DNA of 64,000 nt. Source: Mannheimia granulomatis (GTDB lineage Bacteria; Pseudomonadota; Gammaproteobacteria; Enterobacterales; Pasteurellaceae). Shown here one piece after another: positions 38,702 to 50,200 of this stretch (positions are counted from its first letter, which is position 1; every line of letters begins with the position of its first letter). Where the stretch lies: positions 1,761,716-1,825,715 of the forward strand of contig NZ_CP015030.1 of assembly GCF_011455695.1 (NCBI RefSeq), in the 5' to 3' direction. Position numbers and translations under genes: made by a program. Under the pieces are notes generated by a model. That model was given only the letters and a program-made list of their open reading frames with translations. It was not told the origin of the DNA and did not search any database.

Positions 38702-40615
38702 ATGAGAAATAACACCCCAAAACAACTTATCCATATTCTTCCTCCACAACTGGCAAACCAAATTGCTGCCGGTGAGGTGGTGGAACGCCCTGCGTCTGTG
38801 GTAAAAGAGTTGGTAGAAAACAGCTTAGATGCCGGAGCGAATCATATTCAAATCGATATTGAAAAAGGCGGCTCGCAGTTAATCCGTATTCGAGATAACG
38901 GCTGTGGCATCGCCAAATTAGACTTGCCGTTAGCTCTCGCCCGCCACGCTACCAGTAAAATCAGTAGCCTAGAAGACCTAGAAGCAATCTTAAGTCTTGG
39001 ATTTCGTGGAGAAGCCCTTGCCAGTATCAGCTCGGTTTCACGCCTCACGCTAACCTCTCGCACCGCAGAACAAAGCGAGGCATGGCAAGCCTATACTCAG
39101 GGGAGAGAAATGGAAGTGGAAATTCAACCTGCTTCTCACCCAATCGGCACAACCATTGAAGTGGCAAACCTGTTTTTCAACACGCCTGCACGCCGTAAAT
39201 TTCTACGCACCGATAAAACCGAATTTACCCATATTGATGAGGTAGTTCGTCGCATTGCGCTTGCCAAACCGAATATCAGCTTTACGCTAAGCCACAATGG
39301 CAAAATCGTCCGTCAATACCGCAAAGTACAAGACAACTCGGTTGAACAGCAACAAAAACGAGTTGCCGCGATTTGTGGAGATGACTTTATTCAACAAGCT
39401 ACTCATATTGACTGGCAACATGGCGATTTACATTTACACGGCTGGATTGGCTCACCTGTCCTTGCTCGTCCACAAAACGATCTCTGCTATAGCTATGTAA
39501 ACGGGCGAATGATGAGAGATAAAACCATTAATCACGCTATTCGCCAAGCCTATGGCGAACGCATTGCCACCGGCAATTATCCTGCTTTTGTGGTGTTTTT
39601 GGATTTAGATCCGACCATGGTGGATGTGAACGTTCACCCGGCCAAACATGAAGTACGCTTTCATCAAGGAAGACTGGTACACGATTTTATTTTACAAGGA
39701 GTTACCAATAGCCTAGAGCAAGGGCAAACAACTCTAGCTCTGCATGATGAACTCAATGAGCCACTACCACCCACTTATGGAAAAGATACTAACCGCCAAG
39801 CGGCAGGACAGAATATCTTTGTGGAATCTGTAGAATTCCAGCCAACACAAGCGGTCAAATTTTCCGAAAAAAATGCAAATCACTCAAGCTATACGCCTAA
39901 ATTTGAGCGAAGCCACAGCGTGAGTTCATCGGCTCAAAAATGGTATAAAGAGCTAATCAGCAACAATGGGCGAAATGATGTTCCACAAACTGAATCCGGC
40001 CTCAAAAGCACACTCGAAACACCAAATTTTACATCAAAAGTAGAAATTAAGCAGGATGTTCAAACTAAAACGGCTTCGCAAAAAATCAGCGATATTACAC
40101 CGCTTGCAAGCCATCATTCACAGACGTTAGCGATTGTAAAAAACCAAGCAATATTAATGAAAGAGAACGAGGATTTTTACCTTATTTCTCTAGCTCAATT
40201 ATCACAACTTAAATTTGCTTACCAACTAAGCAAAGGGCAATCTCAAGCGTTATTGATTCCACTTAACCTTACTTTAGATGAGCAACAAGCCGAACATTGG
40301 CAAAAGTATAAAGAGGAATTAGCCAAGCTCGGTTTTTCCATTACCGAAAAACATTGGCAACAACAAACCCGCTTAACGGTGTTATCAGTGCCACAGCCAC
40401 TTCGAGAGCAGAACTTACAGCAGCTTTTATTTGCGTTATTTAACCAAATACAAGCGGTTAATTTAACCGAATTTTTTGCAAAAAAATGCGAGATTCCAAC
40501 CGCTTGCACACTTAGCGATGCGGTAGCACAGCTCTCTGAAATCGAACTTTACCCGAATGGGAAAAAAGAGATTGATAGAATTAGGAAAGAAGTGGATTTT
40601 TCAGCATATTTATGA
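38702..40615 (+). CDS. mutL: DNA mismatch repair protein MutL
   Basis: Couples MutS recognition to strand cutting by MutH. 637 residues. GHKL ATPase motifs are clear: [35 protein letters not shown] and [11 protein letters not shown] variable Ser/Gln-rich linker spans about 350-440, then the dimerisation domain. No DQHAxxE endonuclease motif is visible, as in other species with MutH. Two uptake cores lie in the second half. In E. coli miaA follows directly; here a decayed toxin-antitoxin pair intervenes. Confidence 0.97.
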   Translation: MRNNTPKQLIHILPPQLANQIAAGEVVERPASVVKELVENSLDAGANHIQIDIEKGGSQLIRIRDNGCGIAKLDLPLALARHATSKISSLEDLEAILSLGFRGEALASISSVSRLTLTSRTAEQSEAWQAYTQGREMEVEIQPASHPIGTTIEVANLFFNTPARRKFLRTDKTEFTHIDEVVRRIALAKPNISFTLSHNGKIVRQYRKVQDNSVEQQQKRVAAICGDDFIQQATHIDWQHGDLHLHGWIGSPVLARPQNDLCYSYVNGRMMRDKTINHAIRQAYGERIATGNYPAFVVFLDLDPTMVDVNVHPAKHEVRFHQGRLVHDFILQGVTNSLEQGQTTLALHDELNEPLPPTYGKDTNRQAAGQNIFVESVEFQPTQAVKFSEKNANHSSYTPKFERSHSVSSSAQKWYKELISNNGRNDVPQTESGLKSTLETPNFTSKVEIKQDVQTKTASQKISDITPLASHHSQTLAIVKNQAILMKENEDFYLISLAQLSQLKFAYQLSKGQSQALLIPLNLTLDEQQAEHWQKYKEELAKLGFSITEKHWQQQTRLTVLSVPQPLREQNLQQLLFALFNQIQAVNLTEFFAKKCEIPTACTLSDAVAQLSEIELYPNGKKEIDRIRKEVDFSAYL

Positions 40616-40620
40616 ACAAC

Positions 40621-40642
40621 AAAGGGCGCCATACGCCCTTTT
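40621..40642 (+). terminator. mutL terminator
   Basis: AAAGGGCG, five bases, CGCCCTTTT, beginning six bases after the mutL stop. The T-run is short. Confidence 0.6.
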
Positions 40643-40905
40643 AACCAAATAGGTTGGAATGAGTGCCGATTCTCAGTAACTCTAACTTACCCCCATCTTT
40701 CGATAAATAAGGACTAAATCAGGCTGAATATGGCAATCTCTAAAACCTTTCCATTCACCTGTTAAAGCATGATCGCAGTATTTTTCAGGTAATGGTTTAT
40801 CATTAATCAGAAAATATAATGCTTCAATTAATTCGGACGATAAAGAATCAACCGTACATTTTTATAATCCCGTTTAAAAGCATTGCTATACTCAATTTCT
40901 CTCAT
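40641..40905 (-). pseudogene. yafQ: YafQ-type toxin, frameshifted
   Basis: Remnant of a RelE/YafQ-family mRNA interferase. Reading the minus strand from ATG 40905 gives MREIEYSNAFKRDYKNV, then frame shifts lead to a stretch with SSELIEALYFLINDKPLPE and GEWKGFRDCHIQPDLVLIY, and finally GGKLELLRIGTHSNLFG and a stop. Together they make about 88 residues, the size of YafQ, with its conserved His, Asp and C-terminal THxxLFG. Two frame shifts break it (near 40850 and 40697), so no working toxin is expected unless these are sequencing errors. Its start overlaps the antitoxin end by 14 bases, the classic arrangement. Confidence 0.82.
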
Positions 40906-41153
40906 TGAGCTGCTCCATTAAATCCGCAATACTGCTTGCTGAATTTAATTTTCCTCTCTGCTCTTAACTGCTCTTAGCACTTCCGCCGTTTCAAAATTAG
41001 GTTGATAATCAAACTGAAAGCGTTTTTCGGTCGCAATTTTAGCTAACGTCATTCGCATTACATCAGAAACCGTCAAGCCCCAGCTAGGACTTCGCTTGCC
41101 TGCTCTTTAATTTCAGGATTAATTCTTACACTTACTAATGCACTATTTGCCAT
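40892..41153 (-). pseudogene. dinJ: RelB/DinJ-type antitoxin, frameshifted
   Basis: Partner of the yafQ remnant. From ATG 41153 the frame reads MANSALVSVRINPEIKEQAS then stops after EVLAGA. Another frame continues with GLTVSDVMRMTLAKIATEKR to about AVKSREEN, and a third ends KLNSASSIADLMEQLNERN. DinJ has the same order (ribbon-helix-helix N-terminus, then VLAxxGLTxSD). At least two frame shifts (near 41082 and 40955) destroy it. A palindrome upstream fits autoregulation by the former complex. The pair fills most of the 730-base space between mutL and miaA. Confidence 0.82.
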
Positions 41154-41165
41154 AAAAAACCTCTC

Positions 41166-41185
41166 TGTATATCAATTGATGTACA
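41166..41185 (-). promoter_or_regulatory. Palindromic operator of the decayed dinJ-yafQ pair
   Basis: TGTATATCAATTGATGTACA, symmetrical except for one base pair on each side, 13 bases before the antitoxin ATG. Such palindromes are bound by ribbon-helix-helix antitoxins. Confidence 0.6.
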
Positions 41186-41346
41186 ATCACCATAACATTT
41201 CTGGATATTAATGTAATAGTATAGATTTAAAAATGATCTCAACCTTTCAAGCTGATCCTATAATTAGCCTCAAATATGCTATACTCCCAGCCAAATAAAC
41301 CCAAAAAGCAAACCCAAGTTCGCTTTCTCATTTTAAAAAGATAACA

Positions 41347-42300
41347 ATGACTCAAAAACCTCTTGCGATATTTTTAATGGGCCCGACAGCGTCGGGTAAA
41401 ACCGATTTAGCGATTGCGTTACGCCAGCAATTGCCGGTTGAGGTGATTAGTGTCGATTCCGCCTTGATTTACAAGGGAATGGATATTGGCACGGCAAAAC
41501 CGAGTAAAGCGGAATTAGCATTAGCTCCTCATCGTTTAATTGATATTTTAGACCCGGCGGAAAGTTATTCAGCGATGAATTTCCACGCCGATGCCCTACG
41601 TGAAATGGCACAGATTACCGCTCAAGGCAAAATTCCGCTACTTGTCGGCGGCACCATGCTTTATTACAAAGCGTTGCTTGAAGGGCTATCTCCATTGCCT
41701 TCTGCCGATCCTACCATTCGAGCAGAAATTGAAGCCAAAGCAGAACAATTTGGTTGGGCGAGCTTGCATCAAGAGCTAGCAAAAATCGATCCTGTTGCAG
41801 GGGCTAGAATTAACCCAAATGATAGCCAGCGGATCAACCGTGCGTTAGAAGTGTTTTACATCACAGGCAAAACAATGACGGATCTCACTGCTCAACAAGG
41901 TGAGGCTTTGCCTTATAACATTCTACAATTTGCGATCTCACCCGAAGATCGTACTGTTTTACACCAACGTATTGAGCAACGTTTTCATAAAATGATTGAT
42001 TTAGGCTTTGAAGATGAAGTCAAACGGTTATTTTTACGCAAAGATTTACACATTAACTTACCTTCTATTCGTTGTGTAGGTTATCGCCAAATGTGGGAAT
42101 ATCTGCAAGGAGATATTTCACTCGACGAGGCCATATTTAAGGGAATCTGTGCAACCCGGCAGCTGGCTAAACGTCAAATTACATGGCTACGTAGTTGGTC
42201 AGGTGAATTAACTTGGCTTGATAGTTTAGCTCCGACCAGTTCTCAAACAAAAATGATTGAAAAGATCGATCATTATTTAAATAATTGTGATAATATCTAA
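41347..42300 (+). CDS. miaA: tRNA dimethylallyltransferase
   Basis: Adds the dimethylallyl group to A37 of tRNAs reading UNN codons, making the substrate for MiaB. 317 residues (E. coli 316). P-loop [27 protein letters not shown], and the catalytic region [21 protein letters not shown] at 41280 may be its -10, though a good -35 is not seen. First of miaA-hfq-hflX. Confidence 0.96.
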   Translation: MTQKPLAIFLMGPTASGKTDLAIALRQQLPVEVISVDSALIYKGMDIGTAKPSKAELALAPHRLIDILDPAESYSAMNFHADALREMAQITAQGKIPLLVGGTMLYYKALLEGLSPLPSADPTIRAEIEAKAEQFGWASLHQELAKIDPVAGARINPNDSQRINRALEVFYITGKTMTDLTAQQGEALPYNILQFAISPEDRTVLHQRIEQRFHKMIDLGFEDEVKRLFLRKDLHINLPSIRCVGYRQMWEYLQGDISLDEAIFKGICATRQLAKRQITWLRSWSGELTWLDSLAPTSSQTKMIEKIDHYLNNCDNI

Positions 42301-42372
42301 CCGCCTTTGGCACTTATATAATTATTCACTGTCTTAATAACACAGTACACAACAATAAAAAGGGAAAACAAA

Positions 42373-42648
42373 ATGGCAAAAGGTCAATCTTTACAAGATC
42401 CATATTTGAATGCACTTCGTCGTGAGCGTATTCCTGTTTCAATTTATTTAGTTAACGGCATTAAATTACAAGGTCAAATCGAGTCTTTCGATCAATTTGT
42501 GATTTTATTAAAAAATACAGTAAGCCAAATGGTGTATAAACATGCTATTTCAACGGTTGTTCCTGCTCGTGCATTATCACACAACAATAACAACAACCAA
42601 CACCAGCAAGCCCAGCCTGTAGCTGAAGTTACTGAACAAACGGAATAA
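42373..42648 (+). CDS. hfq: RNA chaperone Hfq
   Basis: Hexameric Sm-like RNA chaperone for small-RNA regulation. 91 residues. Sm1 motif with [27 protein letters not shown] and Sm2 with the [10 protein letters not shown] that forms the uridine pocket. A short Asn/Gln-rich tail (NNNNNQHQQ) follows. AGGGAAAAC ribosome site. Between miaA and hflX, the standard place. Confidence 0.98.
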   Translation: MAKGQSLQDPYLNALRRERIPVSIYLVNGIKLQGQIESFDQFVILLKNTVSQMVYKHAISTVVPARALSHNNNNNQHQQAQPVAEVTEQTE

Positions 42649-42667
42649 TTGAATTATTAACACGAAA

Positions 42668-44053
42668 ATGTTAAACGAATCACTGCCAAACTCAGAAGAG
42701 GATTCTGCGTTTGGCTTTGCTTTATCTGAAGCAAGCCAAATATCAGCAATCAACACGCAAACCGAACACGAAAAAGACAAAGCCATTCTTGTTCATCTCT
42801 ATCTTGGTCAACATAAAGATGTGGAAAATCTGCTTGAATTTAAAACCCTTGCCGAATCTGCCGGTGTAGAAGTGCTGGCAACACTGACTACCAGTCGGCA
42901 AAGCCCGCATATTAAATACTACGTCGGACAAGGCAAAGCAGAGGAAATTGCAGAAGCTGTTGAGTCACTTGGGGCTACAGTTGTATTGGTAAATCATCAA
43001 CTTAGCCCGGCACAAGCTCGTAATCTACAATCGCTATGCGGCTGCCGAGTGGTGGATAGAACAGGGTTGATCCTCGATATTTTTGCTCAACGAGCAAGAT
43101 CGCACGAAGGGAAATTACAAGTAGAGCTGGCACAACTTCGCCATTTATCCACACGTCTTGTCCGCCGTGTCACCAACCAAGATCAGCAAAAAGGTGGATC
43201 CGTTGGCTTACGTGGCCCGGGGGAAACGCAGTTAGAAACCGATCGCCGTTTAATTAAAGTACGGATCCAACAACTGTTAAATCGATTAGAAAAGGTCAAC
43301 AAACAGCGAAACCAAAATCGCAAAACACGTCAAAAAGCGGATATTCCTACCGTCTCATTAGTTGGTTACACTAATGCAGGCAAATCTACCCTTTTTAACG
43401 CTATTACTAATGCCGGTGTGTATGCAGCTGATCAACTATTTGCTACGCTAGATCCTACCCTTAGACGTATTCAAGTGAAAGATGTTGGCACAACTATTCT
43501 TGCCGACACGGTAGGTTTTATCCGATTTTTACCACATGATTTGGTTTCAGCCTTCAAATCTACACTGCAAGAAACTACAGAAGCAACCCTATTGTTACAC
43601 GTTATTGATGGTGCAGATGATCGCAAAAATGAAAATATTGGTGCAGTAAACCAAGTGCTAGATGAGATTGGTGCATTAGATATTCCAACACTCTTAGTCT
43701 TTAATAAAGTAGATAAACTAAGTGGTATTGAACCGCATATTGAACGTAACAATGAAGGAATACCTACTGCCGTCTATCTCTCTGCTCAAGAGAATCAAGG
43801 GATTGAACTACTCTTTCAAGCCATTCAAGAGCGATTACGCCAACAGTTAGTAAATGAGACTCTGCTTTTGCCGGTTACTGCAGGAGCAATTTACACTCAA
43901 TTTAAAGCGGAAAATTGCATTAAAGCTGAACATTTTAACGATTTCGGCGAGAGAATTGTGCAAATTGAAGTGAACGAAGTGCAATGGAACAAATGGCTAA
44001 AGCAGTTCCCCGAATTGACAGAATATGCCGAATTGGCAAAGTGGGATAATTAA
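42668..44053 (+). CDS. hflX: GTPase HflX
   Basis: Ribosome-associated GTPase that rescues or splits stalled 70S ribosomes. 461 residues, slightly longer than E. coli (426). The N-terminal HflX domain carries [16 protein letters not shown] motifs are [15 protein letters not shown] and NKVD. It follows hfq after 19 bases. hflKC do not follow; the cluster ends here with a strong hairpin. Confidence 0.95.
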   Translation: MLNESLPNSEEDSAFGFALSEASQISAINTQTEHEKDKAILVHLYLGQHKDVENLLEFKTLAESAGVEVLATLTTSRQSPHIKYYVGQGKAEEIAEAVESLGATVVLVNHQLSPAQARNLQSLCGCRVVDRTGLILDIFAQRARSHEGKLQVELAQLRHLSTRLVRRVTNQDQQKGGSVGLRGPGETQLETDRRLIKVRIQQLLNRLEKVNKQRNQNRKTRQKADIPTVSLVGYTNAGKSTLFNAITNAGVYAADQLFATLDPTLRRIQVKDVGTTILADTVGFIRFLPHDLVSAFKSTLQETTEATLLLHVIDGADDRKNENIGAVNQVLDEIGALDIPTLLVFNKVDKLSGIEPHIERNNEGIPTAVYLSAQENQGIELLFQAIQERLRQQLVNETLLLPVTAGAIYTQFKAENCIKAEHFNDFGERIVQIEVNEVQWNKWLKQFPELTEYAELAKWDN

Positions 44054-44078
44054 TTCTTCTTAACTCCACTCCTAAACG

Positions 44079-44147
44079 ACAAGCGGTTATTTTTTACTAA
44101 GAAATTGCAATCCATTTGCAAAACAACAGTAAAAAATAACCGCTTGT
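44079..44147 (+). terminator. hflX terminator of paired uptake sequences
   Basis: ACAAGCGGTTATTTTTTACT and its exact 20-base complement, 29 bases apart, ending in TTTTCTT after the second arm. Confidence 0.8.
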
Positions 44148-44169
44148 TTTCTTATCTATACGCAAAAAT

Positions 44170-44197
44170 AAAGCCCTTCTCTTTCGAGAAGGGCTTT
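44170..44197 (-). terminator. Terminator of the trimeric autotransporter gene
   Basis: AAAGCCCTTCTC, loop TTTC, exact complement. On the minus strand it is followed by TATTTTTG, 22 bases after the stop. Confidence 0.92.
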
Positions 44198-44219
44198 GTT
44201 ATCAGTTAGCTACACGCTA

Positions 44220-47200
44220 TTACCATTGGTAACCTACGCTTGCCGCAGCTCCTGCATGACCACGACTGTTCGAGTTCACGCTGAATTTGATACCCACTTT
44301 ACCATTATCTGATAAACGAGAGTAACCAACTGCAAGAGCGCCTTGACCACGGTAAGTACCCACACCGGCTGAAACCATAGATTTACCCGGTTGTGTTACG
44401 TGGTATAAGTTACCCGCTGCTAATGCACCTGCAACACCTGCACGTAAGTCTTTATCAACATTATTAACATGGTTAGCAACACTTCTTAATTGATTTACAT
44501 TCACTGCATCAGTGCCTTTCACACCTGGTGCAACGTTAGTAATACGTGTTGCAGAACCGTCTTTACCGGCAACATTGAGTTCATTCACACCATCTTTTGC
44601 TACAGTTGAGCTGAGCGTTGTACCACCTACTTTCACTGTATCAAATTCTGGGTTACTTGAAGTTGCAATTTCAACAGTTGAACCTTTACGTGAAACTTCA
44701 ACGTTTCTGCCAGCTTTAATATTAACTTTACCATTGTTGTTAATACGTTGAGATTCTGCCTCACCATTAACTGTCAGTTCCCAACCTGAGTTTTGAACTG
44801 CATTATATAACTGGCTACCGTTCACAGCATCTTTACTTGTTGCAGTTACATCACCATCTTTAACATTAGTGATCTTCGTGCCTTTAGCATCGATACCATC
44901 TTTGGTTACACTTGGACCATTTTTAATGGTTAAGCCTTTATTATCAACTTTAGTATCGCCTACAGTGACAGAACCATCTTGGGTTAAATCTACGTTTTTC
45001 GCTAATTGAATCTCTAAAGTATCAGAGCCATTTGCTTTAACGTTGATATTACCTGTTGCTGACTTAAAGTTTTCAGAAGCTGCTTTATCAACACCTTCAC
45101 CTTTAACTTTAACTTCAGTATTCAATTTCTGACGGTTCTTAGTGTCTTCATTGTTACCAGAGAAGATTAAACCATCATTTAAGGTTGCAACTTGTTCTGT
45201 TACAGGTTTACCGTCTTTGTCTTTAGTTTCATAAACGATACGAGTCTTACCATTTTCACCCGGTAAGCCATCTTTACCGTTTGTACCATCAACACCTTCA
45301 GCACCGTCTTTAACCGCAATATTTGCACTAGCACCCGGCTTGCCGTCAGCACCTTTTGGACCAGTTAAGCCGATTGAACCATCTTTACCGTTTAGTACGG
45401 CAGATGCACCATCTTTACCTGTTGCACCAATTTGACCATCAACACCATCTTTACCGTCACGGCCTGCAGTAATTGTACCGTCACCTTTAATGGTTACGCC
45501 ATCTTTACCGTCTTTGCCTGCAACACCGATTTGACCGTCTTTACCATCTTTACCGCCAATGGTTAAGTCGTTATTTAAACCAAAGGTGACATTATTACCC
45601 TCTTTAGTAATAACGATGTTACCGTCTTTGTTGTTCAGATCAACTGTTGCACCTGGTTTAACATTGCCTTTGTCTTTACCATTTGCTGTTAAGTTCCAAC
45701 CTGCGTTAGCAACTTGTTGCACTTGGTATAGCTGGCTACCATTTACTGCATCTTTGCTGGTTTCAGAAATTTCACCATCTTGAACATTAGTAATTTTCTT
45801 ATCACCCGCATTGATACCTGCTTTAGTTACACTTGGTCCACCTTTGATTGTTAAACCATCATTATTTACCGTTGTGTCACCAATAGTTACAGAGCCATCT
45901 TTAGTTAAATCAATATCTTTCGCTAATTTAACGGTTAAAGTACCGTTGTTATTTACTACACCGATATTATTAGCATCAGATAATTTAGTTGCATCTTTCT
46001 CACCACCGGTGATGCTTAAAGTTTCGTTTAGTTTCTTAGTAATTACTTTACCATCGTCACCAACGAATTTTAAGCCATCGTTAAGTGTTGCAACTTCTTC
46101 TTTAACAGGGTTACCGTCTTTGTCAACAGTTTCATAAACGATACGAGATTTCGTTTCGCCATCTTTACCATCAACACCCGGTTTACCTTGTGCAAATGTC
46201 ACTGTGCCATTTGTACCATCTTTACCGTTGATACCGATAGAACCGTCTTTACCGTTTAAGGTTACACCGGTTGCACCATCTGCACCTTTCACACCAATAG
46301 AACCATCTTTACCCGGCTGACCATCTTTACCCGGACCACCGATAGTTAGGTTATTATTTAACGCAAAGGTTACATTGTTATCTGTAGTTTCTTTCGTAAT
46401 GATGATGTTGCCATCTTCATTGTTGAATGAAACTTTACCTTTCGGCCCAACATTTGTAGTGTTTTGACCATTCGCTGCGATATCCCAACCAGAGTTAGCC
46501 ACATCATAAACCTGTTTTAATTGGTCTTCTGTTGCTGCTTGACCGCTAGTGAAGTTATTCGGATCAAAAGTCTTATTGGTTAAACCACCGATTGTACCTT
46601 TGTTGCCGTCAACGGTAATAGGGTTATCACCACCAACAGTTAAGCTATCACCGGTTAATGCTGAATCACCTACACCAATTACATTCTTATCAAGATATGT
46701 ATCACCGATTGTAATTGAACCTTCATCCGTTAAGTCAATGTTTTTCGCTAATTTAACCATTAACTTACCGTCTTTATTCACAACACCGATATTATCATCA
46801 GATAAATCTTCTAAATCTGTATCGCCGCCTGAAATTTGTAAGGTTTCATTCAGTTTCTTATCAATAACTTTACCGTCATCACCAACGAATCTTAAACCAT
46901 CGTTAAGTGTCGCAACTTCTTCTGTTTTGCCATCTGGTTTCTCATAAACGATACGGGTTTTGCTTTCGCCATTTTTACCGTCGTTTCCGTCAAGACCTTT
47001 TGCACCGTCTTTTACAGAGATAGTTGCACCTGCACCATCTTTACCATCAGCTCCACGAGGTCCGGTTAAACCGATAGAACCATCTTTACCGTTTAAAGTT
47101 ACACCAGCTGTACCATCTGCACCTTTAACACCGATAGAACCATCTTTACCCGTAGCACCATCTTTGCCTGGGCCACCCACGGTTAAATCATTGTTTAATG

Positions 47201-50200
47201 CAAAGTCAATCACATTATCACTTACAGTTGTAATAATATTTTTATCTTTAGATGTGTACTTAACAGTTTCACCAAGTTTAACATGGTCAGTTTCACCATT
47301 ATCAGCTGCGATGCTAAAGCCTTTCTCAATAATATCGTTGCTTGCATTTACAACATCATTAATGTTCGCTGCATTAGTACCAACATCTTTTAATTGATCT
47401 GGTGTTAAATCATTCACCGAAGTGATTGGCTGACCATCTTTACCATTTTGACCATTTAAGCCGTCAATACCGCTCTTCACGTTAACGATTTGGTTGCCAC
47501 CATTATTTAGACCATCTTTGGTTAACGATACTACATTACCGTCTTTACCATCTTTTCCGTCTTTAGGGGTGATAGTTACACCATTGTTGTTTACAACCGT
47601 TTTCGGTGCTTCAGTATTAACAACGTCATTACCATTTTCGTCTTTCTTATATTCAACGAAAGTAGCATTACCTAAGTCTTTAAGCTCACGGTTTAACTGA
47701 ATCTCTAATATATCAGTACCATTAGCTTTAACATTAATGTTACCTGATGCAGACTTAAAGTTAGCAGATTGCTCTTTAGAAACACCTTCACCTTGTACTT
47801 TCACTAAAGTATTTAGCTTATGACGATTCTTCGTATCTTCATTGTTACCAGTGAAGATTAAACCATCATTAAGTGTTGCCACTTCTTCTTTAACAGGGTT
47901 ACCTTCACCATCTTTAGTTTCATAAACGATACGTGTTTTACCCGGCTCTCCATCTTTACCTGTACCAGGTAAGCCGTCTTTACCGTTTGTACCATCAACG
48001 CCTTGTGCGCCATCAGCTGCCTTAAAGGTTAGACCATTTGCACCATCTTTACCATTCAAGCCGATAGAACCGTCTTTGCCGTTAAGCACAACTGCTGAAC
48101 CGTCTTTACCATTTACACCGATTGTACCGTCAATACCGTCTTTACCATCTTTACCGTTCTGACCAACCACAACCGTACCATTACCATTGATAGTTACGCC
48201 ATCTTGACCATCTTTACCTTTAACACCGATAGAACCATCTTTACCTGGTTGACCGTCTTTACCTAAACCACCAATGGTTAAATCATTATTTAAAGCAAAG
48301 TCAATTTGGTTATCTGCTAAAGTTGTAATAATGTTCTTATCACTAGATGTATAGTGAACTGTTTCACCTAGTTTCACATTATCAGTATCTGTAGCTAACG
48401 AGCTATTATCAGCCTTAATGTTAAAGCCTTTAGTAATAAGTGCATCTGTTGCATTACGTACATCTTTAATGTTCGCAGCATTAGTACCTACTTTTTCTAA
48501 TTGCTCATCTGTTAGATCATTTACAGATTTAACTGGCTGACCATCTTGGCCGTTTTGACCGTCAATACCGCTCTTCACATTTACAATTTGGTTATTACCA
48601 TTATCTAAACCATCTTCGGTTAATTTAACAGGATTTTTACCATCTTTGGTTGGAGTGATTGTAATACCATTGTTATTAACAACCGTTTTCGGCTCACCCT
48701 CACCTTCTTTTATAAATGTTGCACTGCCTAAATCTTTCAGATCTTTAGCTAGTTTAACAACTAAGCCATCTTTGGAATTGACAACACCAATATTAGCATC
48801 AGAGAGTTTAGTTGCATCTTTTTCACCACCTGTAATACTTAAGGTTTCGTTTAGTTTCTTAGCAATTTCATTGCCATCGTCACCAACAAATTTTAGACCA
48901 TCGTTAAGTGTTGCAACTTCTTCTTTATCGCCGTTTGGTTTTTCATAAACGATACGGGTTTTACTTGTGCCATCTTTACCATCATTGCCTGCAATACCTG
49001 GTTGGCCATCTTGAACAACTTTTAATGTCGTTGTTGCACCGTTAGCACCATCTGCACCTTTAGGGCCAGTAAAGCCAATTGAACCATCTTTACCGTTTAA
49101 CACGACAGATGAGCCATCTTTACCAGCTGCCCCCACTTTACCGTCAACACCAGGATCACCATCTTTACCATCACGACCTGCAATTACGGTACCTTCGCCT
49201 TTGATAGATACACCATCTTTTCCATCAGCACCTTTAATGCCGATTTCACCTGGTTTACCATCTTTACCACCAACAGATAATGTTGAATTCAAACCAAATT
49301 GGATTTCATTATCTTTAACGGTTGTAACAATATTACTATCCGGATCAGTAAATTTAACTGTTTGACCTAAATCAACATGGTCTGTTTTGCTACCATTATC
49401 TAATCCAGAATTATCAGCTTCAATATTGAAACCTTTACTTACAACATCATTAACTGCATTTTTCAAATCACCTACATTAGTTGCATTTTTCAAGACATCA
49501 CCAGTAGCTTCTTCTAATTTAACTACTGTACCATCTTTATCTTTTAAGCCACTATCTACATTCGTAATTTGGTTTCCACCATTGTTTAAACCATCTTGAG
49601 TTAATTTAACATCCGATTTACTTACATCAGCATCTGCTTTCTTAGAAATAGTAACACCTTCGTTATTTATGGTTGTGTTACCGGCTTTCACAGAACCTTT
49701 ATCTGTTAAATCCAGATCTTTATTTAACTGAATCTCAAGTTGAGCTTTCTCATTAGCAACAACATTGATATTACCTGCTGCTGATTTAAAGTTCTCAGCT
49801 GACGCTTTATCATTAATGCCTTGAGCTACTTCACCAACAATGTTCACCACACTGTTTAGCTTATGGCGGTTTAACTTCTCGTTGTTACCAGCAAAAATTA
49901 AGCCATCATTTAAGTTAGCAACTTCCTCAGTTTTTTCACCATTTTTATAAACGATACGGGTTTCACCATTGTCACCCGGTAAGCCGTCTTTACCTGTACC
50001 ATCAACACCTTGTTTGCCATCTTTAACAGCAATATTCGTGCTTGCACCCGGTGTACCATCAACACCACGAGGACCTGTTAATCCGATTGAACCATCTTTA
50101 CCATTTAATACAACAGATGAACCGTTTTTACCGTTAGCACCGATTGAACCATCTACGCCATTAACACCGTCTTTACCATCACGACCAGCTACGATAGTGC

